From contig NZ_CP039637.1 of NCBI RefSeq assembly GCF_004923295.1, forward strand, positions 310,001-374,000: a DNA stretch of 64,000 bases, read 5' to 3'. This DNA is from Azospirillum sp. TSH100. GTDB lineage: Bacteria; Pseudomonadota; Alphaproteobacteria; Azospirillales; Azospirillaceae. This document shows, one piece after another, positions 43,453 to 52,400 of the stretch. A program made the translations under genes and the position numbers. How positions within the stretch are numbered: the stretch's first letter is position 1; each line of letters starts with the position of its first letter. Under the pieces are notes generated by a model. It was given only the letters and a program-made list of their open reading frames with translations. It searched no databases and had not been told where the DNA came from.

Positions 43453-45087
43453 TCAATGGATGGGCGGGTCGTTCCAGCGCTGGACCGTACTGATGAGGCG
43501 GCCGGTGCCGGTCAGCGTCGTGGAGCCGTCAACCACCGTGCCGACGACCTTCAGGTCGCCGATGTTGTTGGTGCCAAACTGGCGCTGCGGGTTGGGGCCG
43601 GCGCCGGTGGGGCTGAACAGACCGTTCCGGCCCATGGTGCCGGCGAACTTCACGTCCTCCATCTGCGCGGCGGCGTCGTTGAAGGGCTCGACGCTCCAGC
43701 TTGCCGGCATCGGGCCGACGCGCACGTCGTCCTCGGTGCCGGGCTTGCCGTCCGGGCCGTTGAGGTAGCCGACCGCCTCGAACTGCGCGGTCATCGGCGG
43801 CACCGCCCCGCCATTGCCGCCGACGCGGGCGATGGTGAAGTCCGGCTCCACCCGGACGCTGTCGAGCTTGGTGTAAACCGCGAAGCCGTCCGACTTCGCC
43901 TTGCCGACCGTCAGGCTGCGCGCACCGGGGGTGGCGTCCACCGTGGCAGTCGCCTCCACCGTCACGGAGGTCGGGCCGCGCGACAGGATCTTCGCCGAGA
44001 CGCCGGGGCCGAAGCCGACCTCGCCACGGTCGAGCCCGCTGCCCCACAGGGTGATGCGGGCGGAGGTTCCGGCCTTCAGGAAGCTCTGGCTGGCGCCGAG
44101 AATCCTGCTGTCGTTGCCGCCGACCCGAACCGCGTGAAGGGTGCCGCCGACCTCGTCCTGCCTGGTCAGGAACCAGCGCCCGTCGAGGCGGCCGCCGTCG
44201 CGCGACGCGGCCAACACCTCGCGCACCGGCTTGCCGTCCAGCGTGCCGGTGCCGCGCCATTCATAGCCGGTGTAGACCACCGACGTGCCTTCGCCTTTCA
44301 GCGGCTTGCCGGCGGCGTCGGTCAGGTCGTAGGTGATGCGATAGCCGCCATCCGCCTTGGCGATGGTCGCGGTGCCGCCATAGGACCCGATCCCGGCCCG
44401 ATGCCCGGCGACCGCCCAGCGGCCCGACAGGTCGGGCTTGGGTGCCGCCTGCCAGCTGGTCCAGGCGTCGGTCTTGAAGGGGAACTTGCCTCCCAGCGTC
44501 TGCGGAATTTCGGTGGAGGCGATCTCCCACCATTTACGGTCGCGGCCCTGGGCGGAATATTCGATGGTCGGCCATTGGCCGAGATGGAAGTTGACCAGAC
44601 GGCGCCATTCGTCGGCGTCGCGGCGCTGAAGCCCGATACGGGCGACGCTGTGGCAGCGGGCGCACATGACCGTGAGATCGCCGTCGTTCACCGGTTCCTC
44701 CACCACCGACGGACGGCGTTCGAGGACATAGCGGTAGGGGGCGGACTCCTCCGGCGCCAGACCCTGACGGTCGGCGAAGTGGCGCACCAGCGTGCGCTGT
44801 TCCTCGTCCGACAACGCCACGCCGTGGAACTGACGCATACGGAACAGCGTCATCGTCCAGCCTTCGGGCGTCTTGCGCACATGGTCGATGCGGTGCAGAG
44901 ACCCGTCGGCCTCCTTCTGATGGCAGGCGGAGCAGCGCTCCTCCACCAGGGCTTGGCCGTCGGCGGCAAGCCCGTCCTTCGCCGTCGCCACCGCGCCGCC
45001 GAAGACGACGCCACCTGCAATGGCACCCAGCAGAACGCCCAAGGGTCTATAGTGCCGGGGGCCGGCATTTCTTCGCTTGTGTCCCAT
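43453..45087 (-). CDS. qhpA: QhpA: diheme cytochrome c alpha subunit of quinohemoprotein amine dehydrogenase
   Basis: The 544-residue precursor has an N-terminal signal peptide (about residues 1-36). Two c-type heme sites, CSACH (Cys52/Cys55/His56) and CARCH (Cys142/Cys145/His146), lie in the first domain, followed by beta-rich domains (to the C-terminus) as in the QHNDH alpha subunit. It transfers electrons from the CTQ cofactor of QhpC to periplasmic acceptors such as a cytochrome or blue copper protein. It is between qhpG (33 bp upstream) and qhpD. Heme attachment needs cytochrome c maturation genes that are not in the window. Confidence 0.93.
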   Translation of the reverse strand: MGHKRRNAGPRHYRPLGVLLGAIAGGVVFGGAVATAKDGLAADGQALVEERCSACHQKEADGSLHRIDHVRKTPEGWTMTLFRMRQFHGVALSDEEQRTLVRHFADRQGLAPEESAPYRYVLERRPSVVEEPVNDGDLTVMCARCHSVARIGLQRRDADEWRRLVNFHLGQWPTIEYSAQGRDRKWWEIASTEIPQTLGGKFPFKTDAWTSWQAAPKPDLSGRWAVAGHRAGIGSYGGTATIAKADGGYRITYDLTDAAGKPLKGEGTSVVYTGYEWRGTGTLDGKPVREVLAASRDGGRLDGRWFLTRQDEVGGTLHAVRVGGNDSRILGASQSFLKAGTSARITLWGSGLDRGEVGFGPGVSAKILSRGPTSVTVEATATVDATPGARSLTVGKAKSDGFAVYTKLDSVRVEPDFTIARVGGNGGAVPPMTAQFEAVGYLNGPDGKPGTEDDVRVGPMPASWSVEPFNDAAAQMEDVKFAGTMGRNGLFSPTGAGPNPQRQFGTNNIGDLKVVGTVVDGSTTLTGTGRLISTVQRWNDPPIH

Positions 45088-45120
45088 CGATACTCCCCCG
45101 TTCTTGCCAGTTGGTGTTCT

Positions 45121-46464
45121 TCATCGTTGTCGTGATTGGCCGGGGCGGCTTTTGGCGCCCGGCAAGTCTCTGGGCAGGAACCCGTTGGTCGCCAGCCAAG
45201 CAAGGGCGACCGCCACGTGTCCCGCCGGCTGGCCGAGCTGCCGGCCGCAGCGATCGGCCAGATCACCGCCGAGGCTCGGCTCGATCGCCACGCTTTCCAG
45301 CAGTGGCGAGAGCTCGATCCCGGCGATGGCCAGCACGCCGCGCGGCAAGGCGGGCGTGACCAGGACCCGGCGCTCCTCGATCCGGTCGTTCACCACCACG
45401 GCGCGGCTGTGAATGCCGCGGTCTGCTGATGGCAGTGGGGCAGGCGGCCATGCGGCGCGGTGGCGCCAGAAGGGGCGGTCGACCCAGCGTTCCTCGGCGC
45501 GATAGAACTGGTTGCCGGCCTCGGCGGCATGGGCGAACAGCTCGGCACAGCGATCATCGACGAAGCGCCCGACGACCGGCAGCGCGGCGGGATCGGTCGC
45601 CAAGGTGTCGATGGCGGCAGCGGCGGCGAAGGCCCAGGCGACCGCGGCAAAGACGCCGTGGCCGGACAGCGGATCGACGGCGAAGGCTGCATCGCCGATC
45701 CGCAACCTGTCGACCTCCAGCCCGGGCGAGCGCCTGATTGCGGTGGCGTCGCTCACCTCGGCGTCACCGATCGGGGTGCAGTCCGCAATCCAGCCCGTCG
45801 CCTGCGGCAGCGATGCGACCATTGCCGCATGCCAGGCTGTCAGGTCGGCGCGGGCCGGGATGGCGGCACCATCGATGAAGAGCTGCACGACCCGCCGCCC
45901 GTCGGGCAAGGCGGCCAGCCATGCCCAGCCGTCGGCAAAGGAGAAGGCGGCGCTGCCGGCTCTCCTGGCGGAACCCTGATAGACTCTGCCGATTGCCAGC
46001 GTGCGGGGACCGGACTCCCGTGCCGGAGCGTTCGGTGCGCGGCGGCCGCGGGCTTCCACCAGGAAGCGGCCGGACCCCAGCGTCACCCCGGTGGTATCGA
46101 CGACCCGCCAGCCCTCCGTTCCACGCTCGATCGCTGCCGCCGTGCCGTGGCACAGGATGGCACCGCCATCCGCCGCGTCGCGCAGCAGGGCGTCGTCGAG
46201 GTGGCCGCGGTCGACCAGATGTTCGCCGTTCAGCGCGGTGTGTTGCCCATTCCATTCGACCCGACGTGCCGCCGGCCTGCCGGCCACCGTGACCGCTTGC
46301 AGGCAGCCGGCGCGGCGCAGTCCTTCGACGGCGCGCAGGGAGAGTCCCTCGATCGCCCGACGGCGGGCACAGGTCACCAGCGTCACGACATGCCCCAGGG
46401 CCGTCAGGCGACGGGCGAGCACGGTTCCCGCCGGTCCGCCGCCCAGGATCAGCACATCCGTCAT
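45121..46464 (-). CDS. qhpG: QhpG: flavin-dependent monooxygenase for CTQ biogenesis
   Basis: The 447-residue protein begins with an FAD-binding GxGxxG (LILGGGPAGTVLARRL, residues about 5-20) and has a second FAD site (LRIGDAAFAVDPLSGHGVF, about residue 265) as in group A flavoprotein monooxygenases/halogenase-like enzymes. QhpG adds oxygen to the tryptophan of cross-linked QhpC, the first step of quinone formation. It is the first gene of the leftward operon, whose promoter must lie in the 744-bp gap to qhpR. Confidence 0.88.
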   Translation of the reverse strand: MTDVLILGGGPAGTVLARRLTALGHVVTLVTCARRRAIEGLSLRAVEGLRRAGCLQAVTVAGRPAARRVEWNGQHTALNGEHLVDRGHLDDALLRDAADGGAILCHGTAAAIERGTEGWRVVDTTGVTLGSGRFLVEARGRRAPNAPARESGPRTLAIGRVYQGSARRAGSAAFSFADGWAWLAALPDGRRVVQLFIDGAAIPARADLTAWHAAMVASLPQATGWIADCTPIGDAEVSDATAIRRSPGLEVDRLRIGDAAFAVDPLSGHGVFAAVAWAFAAAAAIDTLATDPAALPVVGRFVDDRCAELFAHAAEAGNQFYRAEERWVDRPFWRHRAAWPPAPLPSADRGIHSRAVVVNDRIEERRVLVTPALPRGVLAIAGIELSPLLESVAIEPSLGGDLADRCGRQLGQPAGHVAVALAWLATNGFLPRDLPGAKSRPGQSRQR

Positions 46465-46589
46465 GCCGGGCCCTCCCTGCCGTTCTTAATATTCCCTGGG
46501 GTGGCTTTCGTCTGCCGGACACGCCTCGGCAACGTAGTGGCCGACCGCGATCGTGCAATGACGGTCGGGTTCTGATCTATCCGATCTGC

Positions 46590-46618
46590 GAAAAATTAGA
46601 TGAGCTGGCGAATTTTTC
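46590..46618. promoter_or_regulatory. Inverted repeat GAAAAATT-N13-AATTTTTC, possible operator
   Basis: Perfect 8-bp arms (46590-46597 and 46611-46618) lie about 125 bp upstream of the qhpG start. The dyad with 21-bp centre spacing would suit a dimeric regulator binding two helical turns apart, possibly QhpR. Alternatively it is an AT-rich chance dyad. Confidence 0.35.
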
Positions 46619-47094
46619 TGGGATTCCCTCAGTGGAAATAAGAGCCATGCGGCAATAAAGTTCGAATAAGCTCAAGAAGAGCATTTATGGAACTGGATGA
46701 TATCTTCTGTAGTCATTCTCAAAAACAAGGGGATCGATAATTTCATTTTCTGCGTATGGGATTTTACAGGTATTCTTGCAAAGGCTATGGGCGGCGGCGA
46801 TAATTTGTTTGTTCATCGTATTGTTCTGGAGTGACGGTAATGGCGCTCTCCTGCAACTGCCTGCCAGTGTTTGAAAACCACAAATAAGGTCGCGGTGTCG
46901 GTAAGCGGAGGAGAGCGTTAAAATTTTTAAACCCAGTCGGCACTTTTATTGATTCACGCCTTTAGTCAGAAAATGCAGATGTATTTGATGAAATGCTCGC
47001 GGTTTCGGCAGGTTGTATTTTCAATTGGCAGCAAAATGTCTAAAAAATAGCCCTATCCGTTTTGCGAAATGGCAGAAATCATCCTTATCTGTGT

Positions 47095-47123
47095 TTGACA
47101 TCTTCTTTAAAACGCGGAACATG
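47095..47123 (+). promoter_or_regulatory. Candidate sigma-70 promoter for qhpR
   Basis: A consensus -35 (TTGACA, 47095-47100) is followed after 17 bp by AACATG (47118-47123), a weak -10. It is 86 bp upstream of the qhpR start. The weak -10 box keeps confidence low. Confidence 0.35.
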
Positions 47124-47208
47124 ATCGATCAGGCATGACCGTTGCCTGGAAATTGCCGCAATAGCCACACGAACCGGTCCAATCGGGCCGTGCCTGGAGC
47201 AACAGCGG

Positions 47209-48150
47209 ATGGTGGAGACCAACACACTCCGGCTGGAGACCGACATCGCGGAAGATGTGTGGGAGCAGGAAAAGGCTCTCGTCGGTTGGACCCAGCATTA
47301 CCGCCAGCTACAGCCCGGACGCTTCCTCGGCCGGCTGAAGGAGGTCGCGGCTCCCGGCATCAGCGTGTTCCGGGAAGACACCAATCTGCGCCTGCATCAG
47401 CATACGGCGCCACCGTCCGACACGCTGGTGATCGCCGTCCCGCTGCCGGGTTCGGCCCCGGCCCGGCTGGACGGCCGTCCGGTCGGCGAGAATGACGTTC
47501 TGCTGCTGCGCGGCGGCACCCTGTCGGAGTTTCTGTGCAACGGCCCGATGTCGGTGCTGGCGCTCGCCATCGACCGCCGGCGGGCGGAGCAGCTGCGGGT
47601 CACGATCCCGGATGCGGCGGAGGTGCCCGCCAGTGCCTTCTCCTATTGTCGCAGTGGCGAGCTGAGGGCCGTGCTGCAATGCGTGCTCGCCGCCTCGCCC
47701 GTGTTGCTGGACCAGAGCGAAGTCCTGCTCCCGCTGCTGGACCAATGCGTGTCGGTGATCGAGGCCGGCATCATGCAGGCGGTCCACCCGCCCACGATCG
47801 GCCATTCGCAGCGCCAGAAATTCGTCCGTCAGTTCCGCGACCATGTGGAGGCCCACCCGGACGACCGGCTGTCGGTGGCCCAGGTGGCGCAGGCCATCGG
47901 GGTGACGACGCGGATGTTGGAATACAGCTTTGCCGACGTCATGGGCGTTTCTCCCAAGGATTACCTGAAGATGGTCAGGCTGAACGCGGCGCGCCGGGCC
48001 CTGCGCGTCGCCGATCCGCGGACGACGACGGTGGCTGAGATCGCGATGGACCATGGATTCTGGCATCTGGGCCGCTTTTCCGCCTATTACAGCGAGATGT
48101 TCGGGGAAAAGCCGTCCGACACCCTGCGGGCGAATGCCTCGGCCGGTTGA
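47209..48150 (+). CDS. qhpR: QhpR: AraC-type regulator of the qhp operon
   Basis: The 313-residue protein has an N-terminal sensor domain (about residues 1-190, related to the AraC-binding-like domain type 2) and a C-terminal AraC double helix-turn-helix (about 205-310: LSVAQVAQAIGVTTRMLEYSF and TTVAEIAMDHGFWHLGRFSAYY, with the conserved Phe-Gly-Glu-x-Pro-Ser-like FGEKPSDTLR). In Paracoccus denitrificans an AraC-type regulator in the qhp cluster activates it in response to n-butylamine. The divergent position here supports the same job; the inducer is inferred. Confidence 0.87.
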   Translation: MVETNTLRLETDIAEDVWEQEKALVGWTQHYRQLQPGRFLGRLKEVAAPGISVFREDTNLRLHQHTAPPSDTLVIAVPLPGSAPARLDGRPVGENDVLLLRGGTLSEFLCNGPMSVLALAIDRRRAEQLRVTIPDAAEVPASAFSYCRSGELRAVLQCVLAASPVLLDQSEVLLPLLDQCVSVIEAGIMQAVHPPTIGHSQRQKFVRQFRDHVEAHPDDRLSVAQVAQAIGVTTRMLEYSFADVMGVSPKDYLKMVRLNAARRALRVADPRTTTVAEIAMDHGFWHLGRFSAYYSEMFGEKPSDTLRANASAG

Positions 48151-48277
48151 GGCCGGCGGAACTGTCGATGCGTTCATTCGAGCAAACCGCTGTTGCCATT
48201 ATTCATGGTGCGCGGCTTTTATCAAAAGTTGAGTCGCCGTATAGTGTCCGCCGTCTGTGGTCTTGAGGGGGCATGAA

Positions 48278-49465
48278 ATGGTGGAGCCCGGTGGCGCGCC
48301 AGCGGATGCGCGGCATCTGACGATCGACACGCGGTTGAGCAAGGTGCCCCTGTTGACGGGCTTTTCCGATGAGAACATCCGGCAGCTGCTTGCCATCATG
48401 GACGGCCCCATCCGCGTTCCGCAGGGTCAAATCCTGTTCGAGGAAGGGGCGGCCGGCGATGCCCTCTACTTCATCCTGTCCGGCGGCTTCGAGGTTCTGA
48501 AGCGGGATGCCGGCGGCGGCGCTCTCCATCGGCTGGCCCTGCTGACTGCGGGACAGTCGATCGGCGAGGTATCGCTGCTGGACAGCGGCCCGCGCTCCGG
48601 CGCGGTGCGCGCGGTCGAGGACAGCGAGGTCATGGCGGTTCCCATCGCCCGCCTGCGCGAGCGGCCGGATTCGCCGCTCGACGTCGACAGCCGCCTGAAG
48701 ATCAACATGGCCTATGAGCTGGCCGCCCGCCTGCGCCGCACCAACGAGGTGACGGTCGAGACCCTGCGCCGCCAATTGAGCGAGGCGGAAAACCGGGTGG
48801 AGATGAGCAAGTTCATCTTCCGCCTGCTGGTCGGCCTGTGTTTCTACATGTTCGCGCTGGGCGTCACCACGGCTCTGAGCAAGGTGGTTCCGGACACCTC
48901 GCTGATCAGCCTGCCGATCCTGACCGGCTTCGCCTTCGGTGTCTACCGCACCGTCAAGACCAGCCCCTGGCCGCCCAGCACCTATGGCTTCACCTTGGCG
49001 AACTGGCGGGGCAACGCGCTGGAAGGCGTGCTGCTGTCCATTCCGGTGGCGCTGCTGATCGTGCTGCTGAAATGGATCGGCGTGACTTTCCTCCCGGCCT
49101 TGCAGGGGCAGCCCGTCTTCGATCTCGCCCGCTCCACCGGCCTGTCGCTGGGCGAGATCCTGCTGTATGGCGGCGCCTATTGCGCCTTCACCCCCATTCA
49201 GGAGACCATCGCCCGCGGCACCCAGGCGTCGTTCCAGCTGTTCCTGACCAGCAAGTACAAGACGCTGGAAGCCATCATCCTGTCCAACATGCTGTTCAGC
49301 GCGACCCATCTGCATGTGTCGATCATCCTGGCGCTGGCGGTGTTCCCCTTCGGCCTCTATTGGGGCTGGATCTTCGCCCGCCAGGGATCGCTGGTCGGCA
49401 GCAGCGTGTCCCATGCCATCCTGGGCGTCTTCGGGCTGATGGTCGTCGGCATTCCCGTTTTCTGA
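48278..49465 (+). CDS. Cyclic-nucleotide-binding domain fused to a CPBP-type membrane protease domain
   Basis: I chose the ATG at 48278 (GAGGGG precedes it) rather than the GTG at 48257. The product has 395 residues. Residues about 20-150 are a CNBD whose phosphate-binding cassette keeps the key Glu and Arg (GQSIGEVSLLDSGPRSGAVR). Then, after a short helix (ETLRRQLSEAEN), about eight membrane segments form a CPBP/CAAX-protease-like domain with the motifs QETIAR, FSATH and SSVSHAILG. In the first motif the leading Glu of EExxxR is Gln, and the last lacks the usual Asn, so proteolysis may be altered or lost. The fusion suggests a membrane activity controlled by cAMP or cGMP. It is convergent with the PUFA synthase genes (7 bp apart). 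Confidence 0.8.
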   Translation: MVEPGGAPADARHLTIDTRLSKVPLLTGFSDENIRQLLAIMDGPIRVPQGQILFEEGAAGDALYFILSGGFEVLKRDAGGGALHRLALLTAGQSIGEVSLLDSGPRSGAVRAVEDSEVMAVPIARLRERPDSPLDVDSRLKINMAYELAARLRRTNEVTVETLRRQLSEAENRVEMSKFIFRLLVGLCFYMFALGVTTALSKVVPDTSLISLPILTGFAFGVYRTVKTSPWPPSTYGFTLANWRGNALEGVLLSIPVALLIVLLKWIGVTFLPALQGQPVFDLARSTGLSLGEILLYGGAYCAFTPIQETIARGTQASFQLFLTSKYKTLEAIILSNMLFSATHLHVSIILALAVFPFGLYWGWIFARQGSLVGSSVSHAILGVFGLMVVGIPVF

Positions 49466-49472
49466 CCTCCGG

Positions 49473-52400
49473 CTATCGGGCAAGAAACCAGCCGGCGAGC
49501 GCGGACAGCCACGGATCGCTTTCGCCCGCCGCCTCGCCCGCCGCGATCCGGCGGGCGAGGCGCGCCAGCGGGCGGTCCGGCGGGATCGCGGTCAGTACCG
49601 CCTGCAAGATCGCCGCGCGGGGTGGGGACAGGCCGCGTGCCGAGGTCAGCGCCTTCGCCGAGGCGTCGAACGCGGGGCGCGGATCGTTGGGGGCCTCGCC
49701 GGCCAAGGCGGGACCGACCCCGTTGATGGCGTCGAGCACGGTCTTCTTGCGCTCCGCCAGCGGCAGGCTCGCCAGTTCCTCCGGCCACAGCGGCCGGCCG
49801 ATGTGGATGTCCTGGCGGGCGAAGCCGAGAGGGAAGTCCAGCCGTTCGGCGGCTGGTTCGATCGGCAGGGCGCCGGCGAAGCGGACCGGCACGATGGGGA
49901 TGTCCAGCCTTGCCGCCAGATCGAGGAAGACCCCGGACAGGCGCGTCACCGGGGTCCGGCAGGACAGCGAGCGCGTCCCCTCGGCATGGACCATGATCGA
50001 CAGGCCGTCCCGCGTCACCGCGTCCCGCGCCTGTTCCATCAGCCCCAGCATGGCGGCGGGGTCGTCGCGGTCGAACAGCATCATCATGCGCGGCAGGCGC
50101 AGCTCCGGCGCGCCGCCGAGCAGAGCCAGCAGGCTTCCCAGCCAGGTGTCGCGGTGTTCGGCCTTGGCGACGGTCAGGATCGGCCGGCCGGTCAGGGCGG
50201 CGGCGACAAGCGTGAAGGTGAGGGATTCCACCGCCACCTGATGGTTGCCGAGGAACAGCGCGCCGCGCGACCGGATGTCGGCGAGCCGGTCGGGAGCGGC
50301 GACGCGGATCTGTCCGACGAACTCGCCGGCCAGCGCCAGGAACAGATCCTCGACCGGCCAGTCGCCGGTTCCCAGATGCGTGCGCCAGAAGGCCGGCAAT
50401 GGGGCGAGATCGGGGGCGGCCGACGGTCGGCCCGTCACCAGCCAGTCGGCACCATCCTGCCGGATTGACAGCTTGACCGGGGTGAGCGGTAGGGCCGGGC
50501 AGCGGGCGATGAGGTCTTCCCCGATCGTCACGCTGCCGGGATGGACGCCCAGCTGGGCGGCGGCATGTTCCTTGGCGGCGATGGAGCGGGCCATCCCGGC
50601 GGGGGTGCCGGAGACGGCGTAGATGGCCTCCAGCGTTCCCGGCAGCCAGTTGCTCGCCGCCACCTCGCGGGCGCTCAGGCGGGTGATGCCGTCCTCCGAC
50701 CGGGACAGCCGCAAGCCGGGGGCGGCCTCGCGGTCGCGCAGGAAGGACTGCCGGGCCAGGGCGGGCGCCTTGCCGAGCGCACCCTTGGGAAACAGCGCGT
50801 CGGCCAGCTCCATCTCCGCCCACACCCGATCACCGGCCAGCCATTGCAGGCGGGAGCGGGCGTGGCCCTGGGCGTCGGGCGGCAGGGCGCGCACCTCGAT
50901 GCGGACCCGGCCGTCGCGCGGCGTCGGGCCGAAGAGGCTCAGCCGTTCGATGACGCTGGGATAGGCCAGCATTCCCGCCGCCCGGTCGCCCCACCACAGT
51001 TCGGGGGCATGACGGGGCATGGCATGGAGCCCGGCATCCAGCAGCGCCGGACCGATCGGCCCCGGCACCCGTGCCGCCTTCGCGGCGTCGAGCATGGCGG
51101 AGGCGCCGTGGGGGCCGGTGCGCAGGTCGCTCAGGATCCGGAAGGCGGGTCCGTGGAACAGCTCGCCGGCGGTGTAGGGGCAGGGGGTGGGGCTGGCATC
51201 GTCCAGCGGGGCGAAGGGCGCTGGCGGAGCCGGCCAGTCCGCCGCCCGGATCACCCGGCCGCCCGCGACGGCAGCGCCGCCGTCCCGCAGGGTGACGCGG
51301 CCATCCGGCGCGGCTTCCGGGACCAGCGTCACCGGCAGCGTCACCCAGCGTTGGACCCGCACATCCTCAAGGGCCACCACCTGACCGCCCCGACCGGCGG
51401 CGGCGATGATGTCGGCGAGGCAGGTGAGGGGGACCGCCGGGGCGGTGTGGGTCGGGCGATGATCGCCGAGCCACGGCGCGCTGTCCAGATCCAGGCGGAT
51501 CCCTTTGCTGTCGCCGCCGTCACCGCTGGGCACGAGCCGTGCGGCGAGCCCGTCCACCTCATAGATGCGCAACTCGTCGGCCCACAGGCTGCCGCGGGCG
51601 ACGGCGAGGATGCCACGCTCGTCCCGCTCGATCCGGGTGATCTCGATCTCGGTGGTGACGGCGCAGTTGGTGGGGACGACCTGACCGCGATATTTCCAGC
51701 GGAGAGGCTCGTTCAGCGCCGCCCCTTCGAAACGGGCGGACGGCAATTCGTTGTCGAGCCCCGCCAGCCGCATGGCGCGTTCGAGCAATTGCAGCAATGC
51801 CTCGACACCCAAGGAGCCGGGCTGGACCGGATCCTGGAAGAAGTGGGCCTTGAAGTACCAGGATTCTGGATCAACCACCTGTCTGCCGCGGGCAAGGCCC
51901 AGGCCGGCGGCACCGCCCTGCGGCCACCAGCCCGTTACCTCGTCCACCATGCGCAGCATGCCCTCCGCGACCTTCGTGCGGCGGGGTTCCTCCACCGGCC
52001 TTGCGGGTGGGATGCCACGCGCCTCGTCGGTGGGCAGGGGCGGCAGGCCGTTCTGCTTCGCCAGGGCGACGGCGGCGAAGAAGCCGAAGGCGGTCTCCAA
52101 CTCCATCAGCGGCCGGTCGTCCACCCAGGCGCGAACCTTGAAGGCGATCAGCGTGATGCCGCCGGCGCGGGAGAAGCGGGCCAGCGTCGCCTCGGTGCGG
52201 ACGCGGGCATCGGCCGGTGTCACCTCGGCGAACACGCGGGCGGCGTCGCCGTCGAGGTTGCGGATCGCCAGTTCCTCGGTCGAGGCCAGCGCGAAGCCCA
52301 TGAAGGAGGCCAGCCAGCCGCAGGGCTGGAGCAGCACCTCCATCAGCACGCAGAAGGGCATCACCGGCGCGGGGTTCTCAGCGAAGTACCAGGCGTGGGG

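Larger units (their letters stand above)
46465..47208. other. AT-rich 744-bp divergent regulatory region of the qhp locus
   Basis: Between qhpG and qhpR there is no supported gene; short frames are interrupted and AT-rich. From about 46560 to 47110 the base composition is far more AT-rich than the surrounding genes, with numerous A/T tracts. It contains an inverted repeat at 46590-46618 and a possible qhpR promoter at 47095-47123. The length is generous for a divergent promoter region, so an undetected small RNA or leader is possible, but I saw no clear structure. Confidence 0.6.

Noticed and set aside
46921..46945. Possible sigma-54-like promoter (CGGCAC-N5-TTGAT) upstream of qhpR
   Set aside because: The -12 element lacks the invariant GC and no sigma-54 activator domain is encoded nearby.
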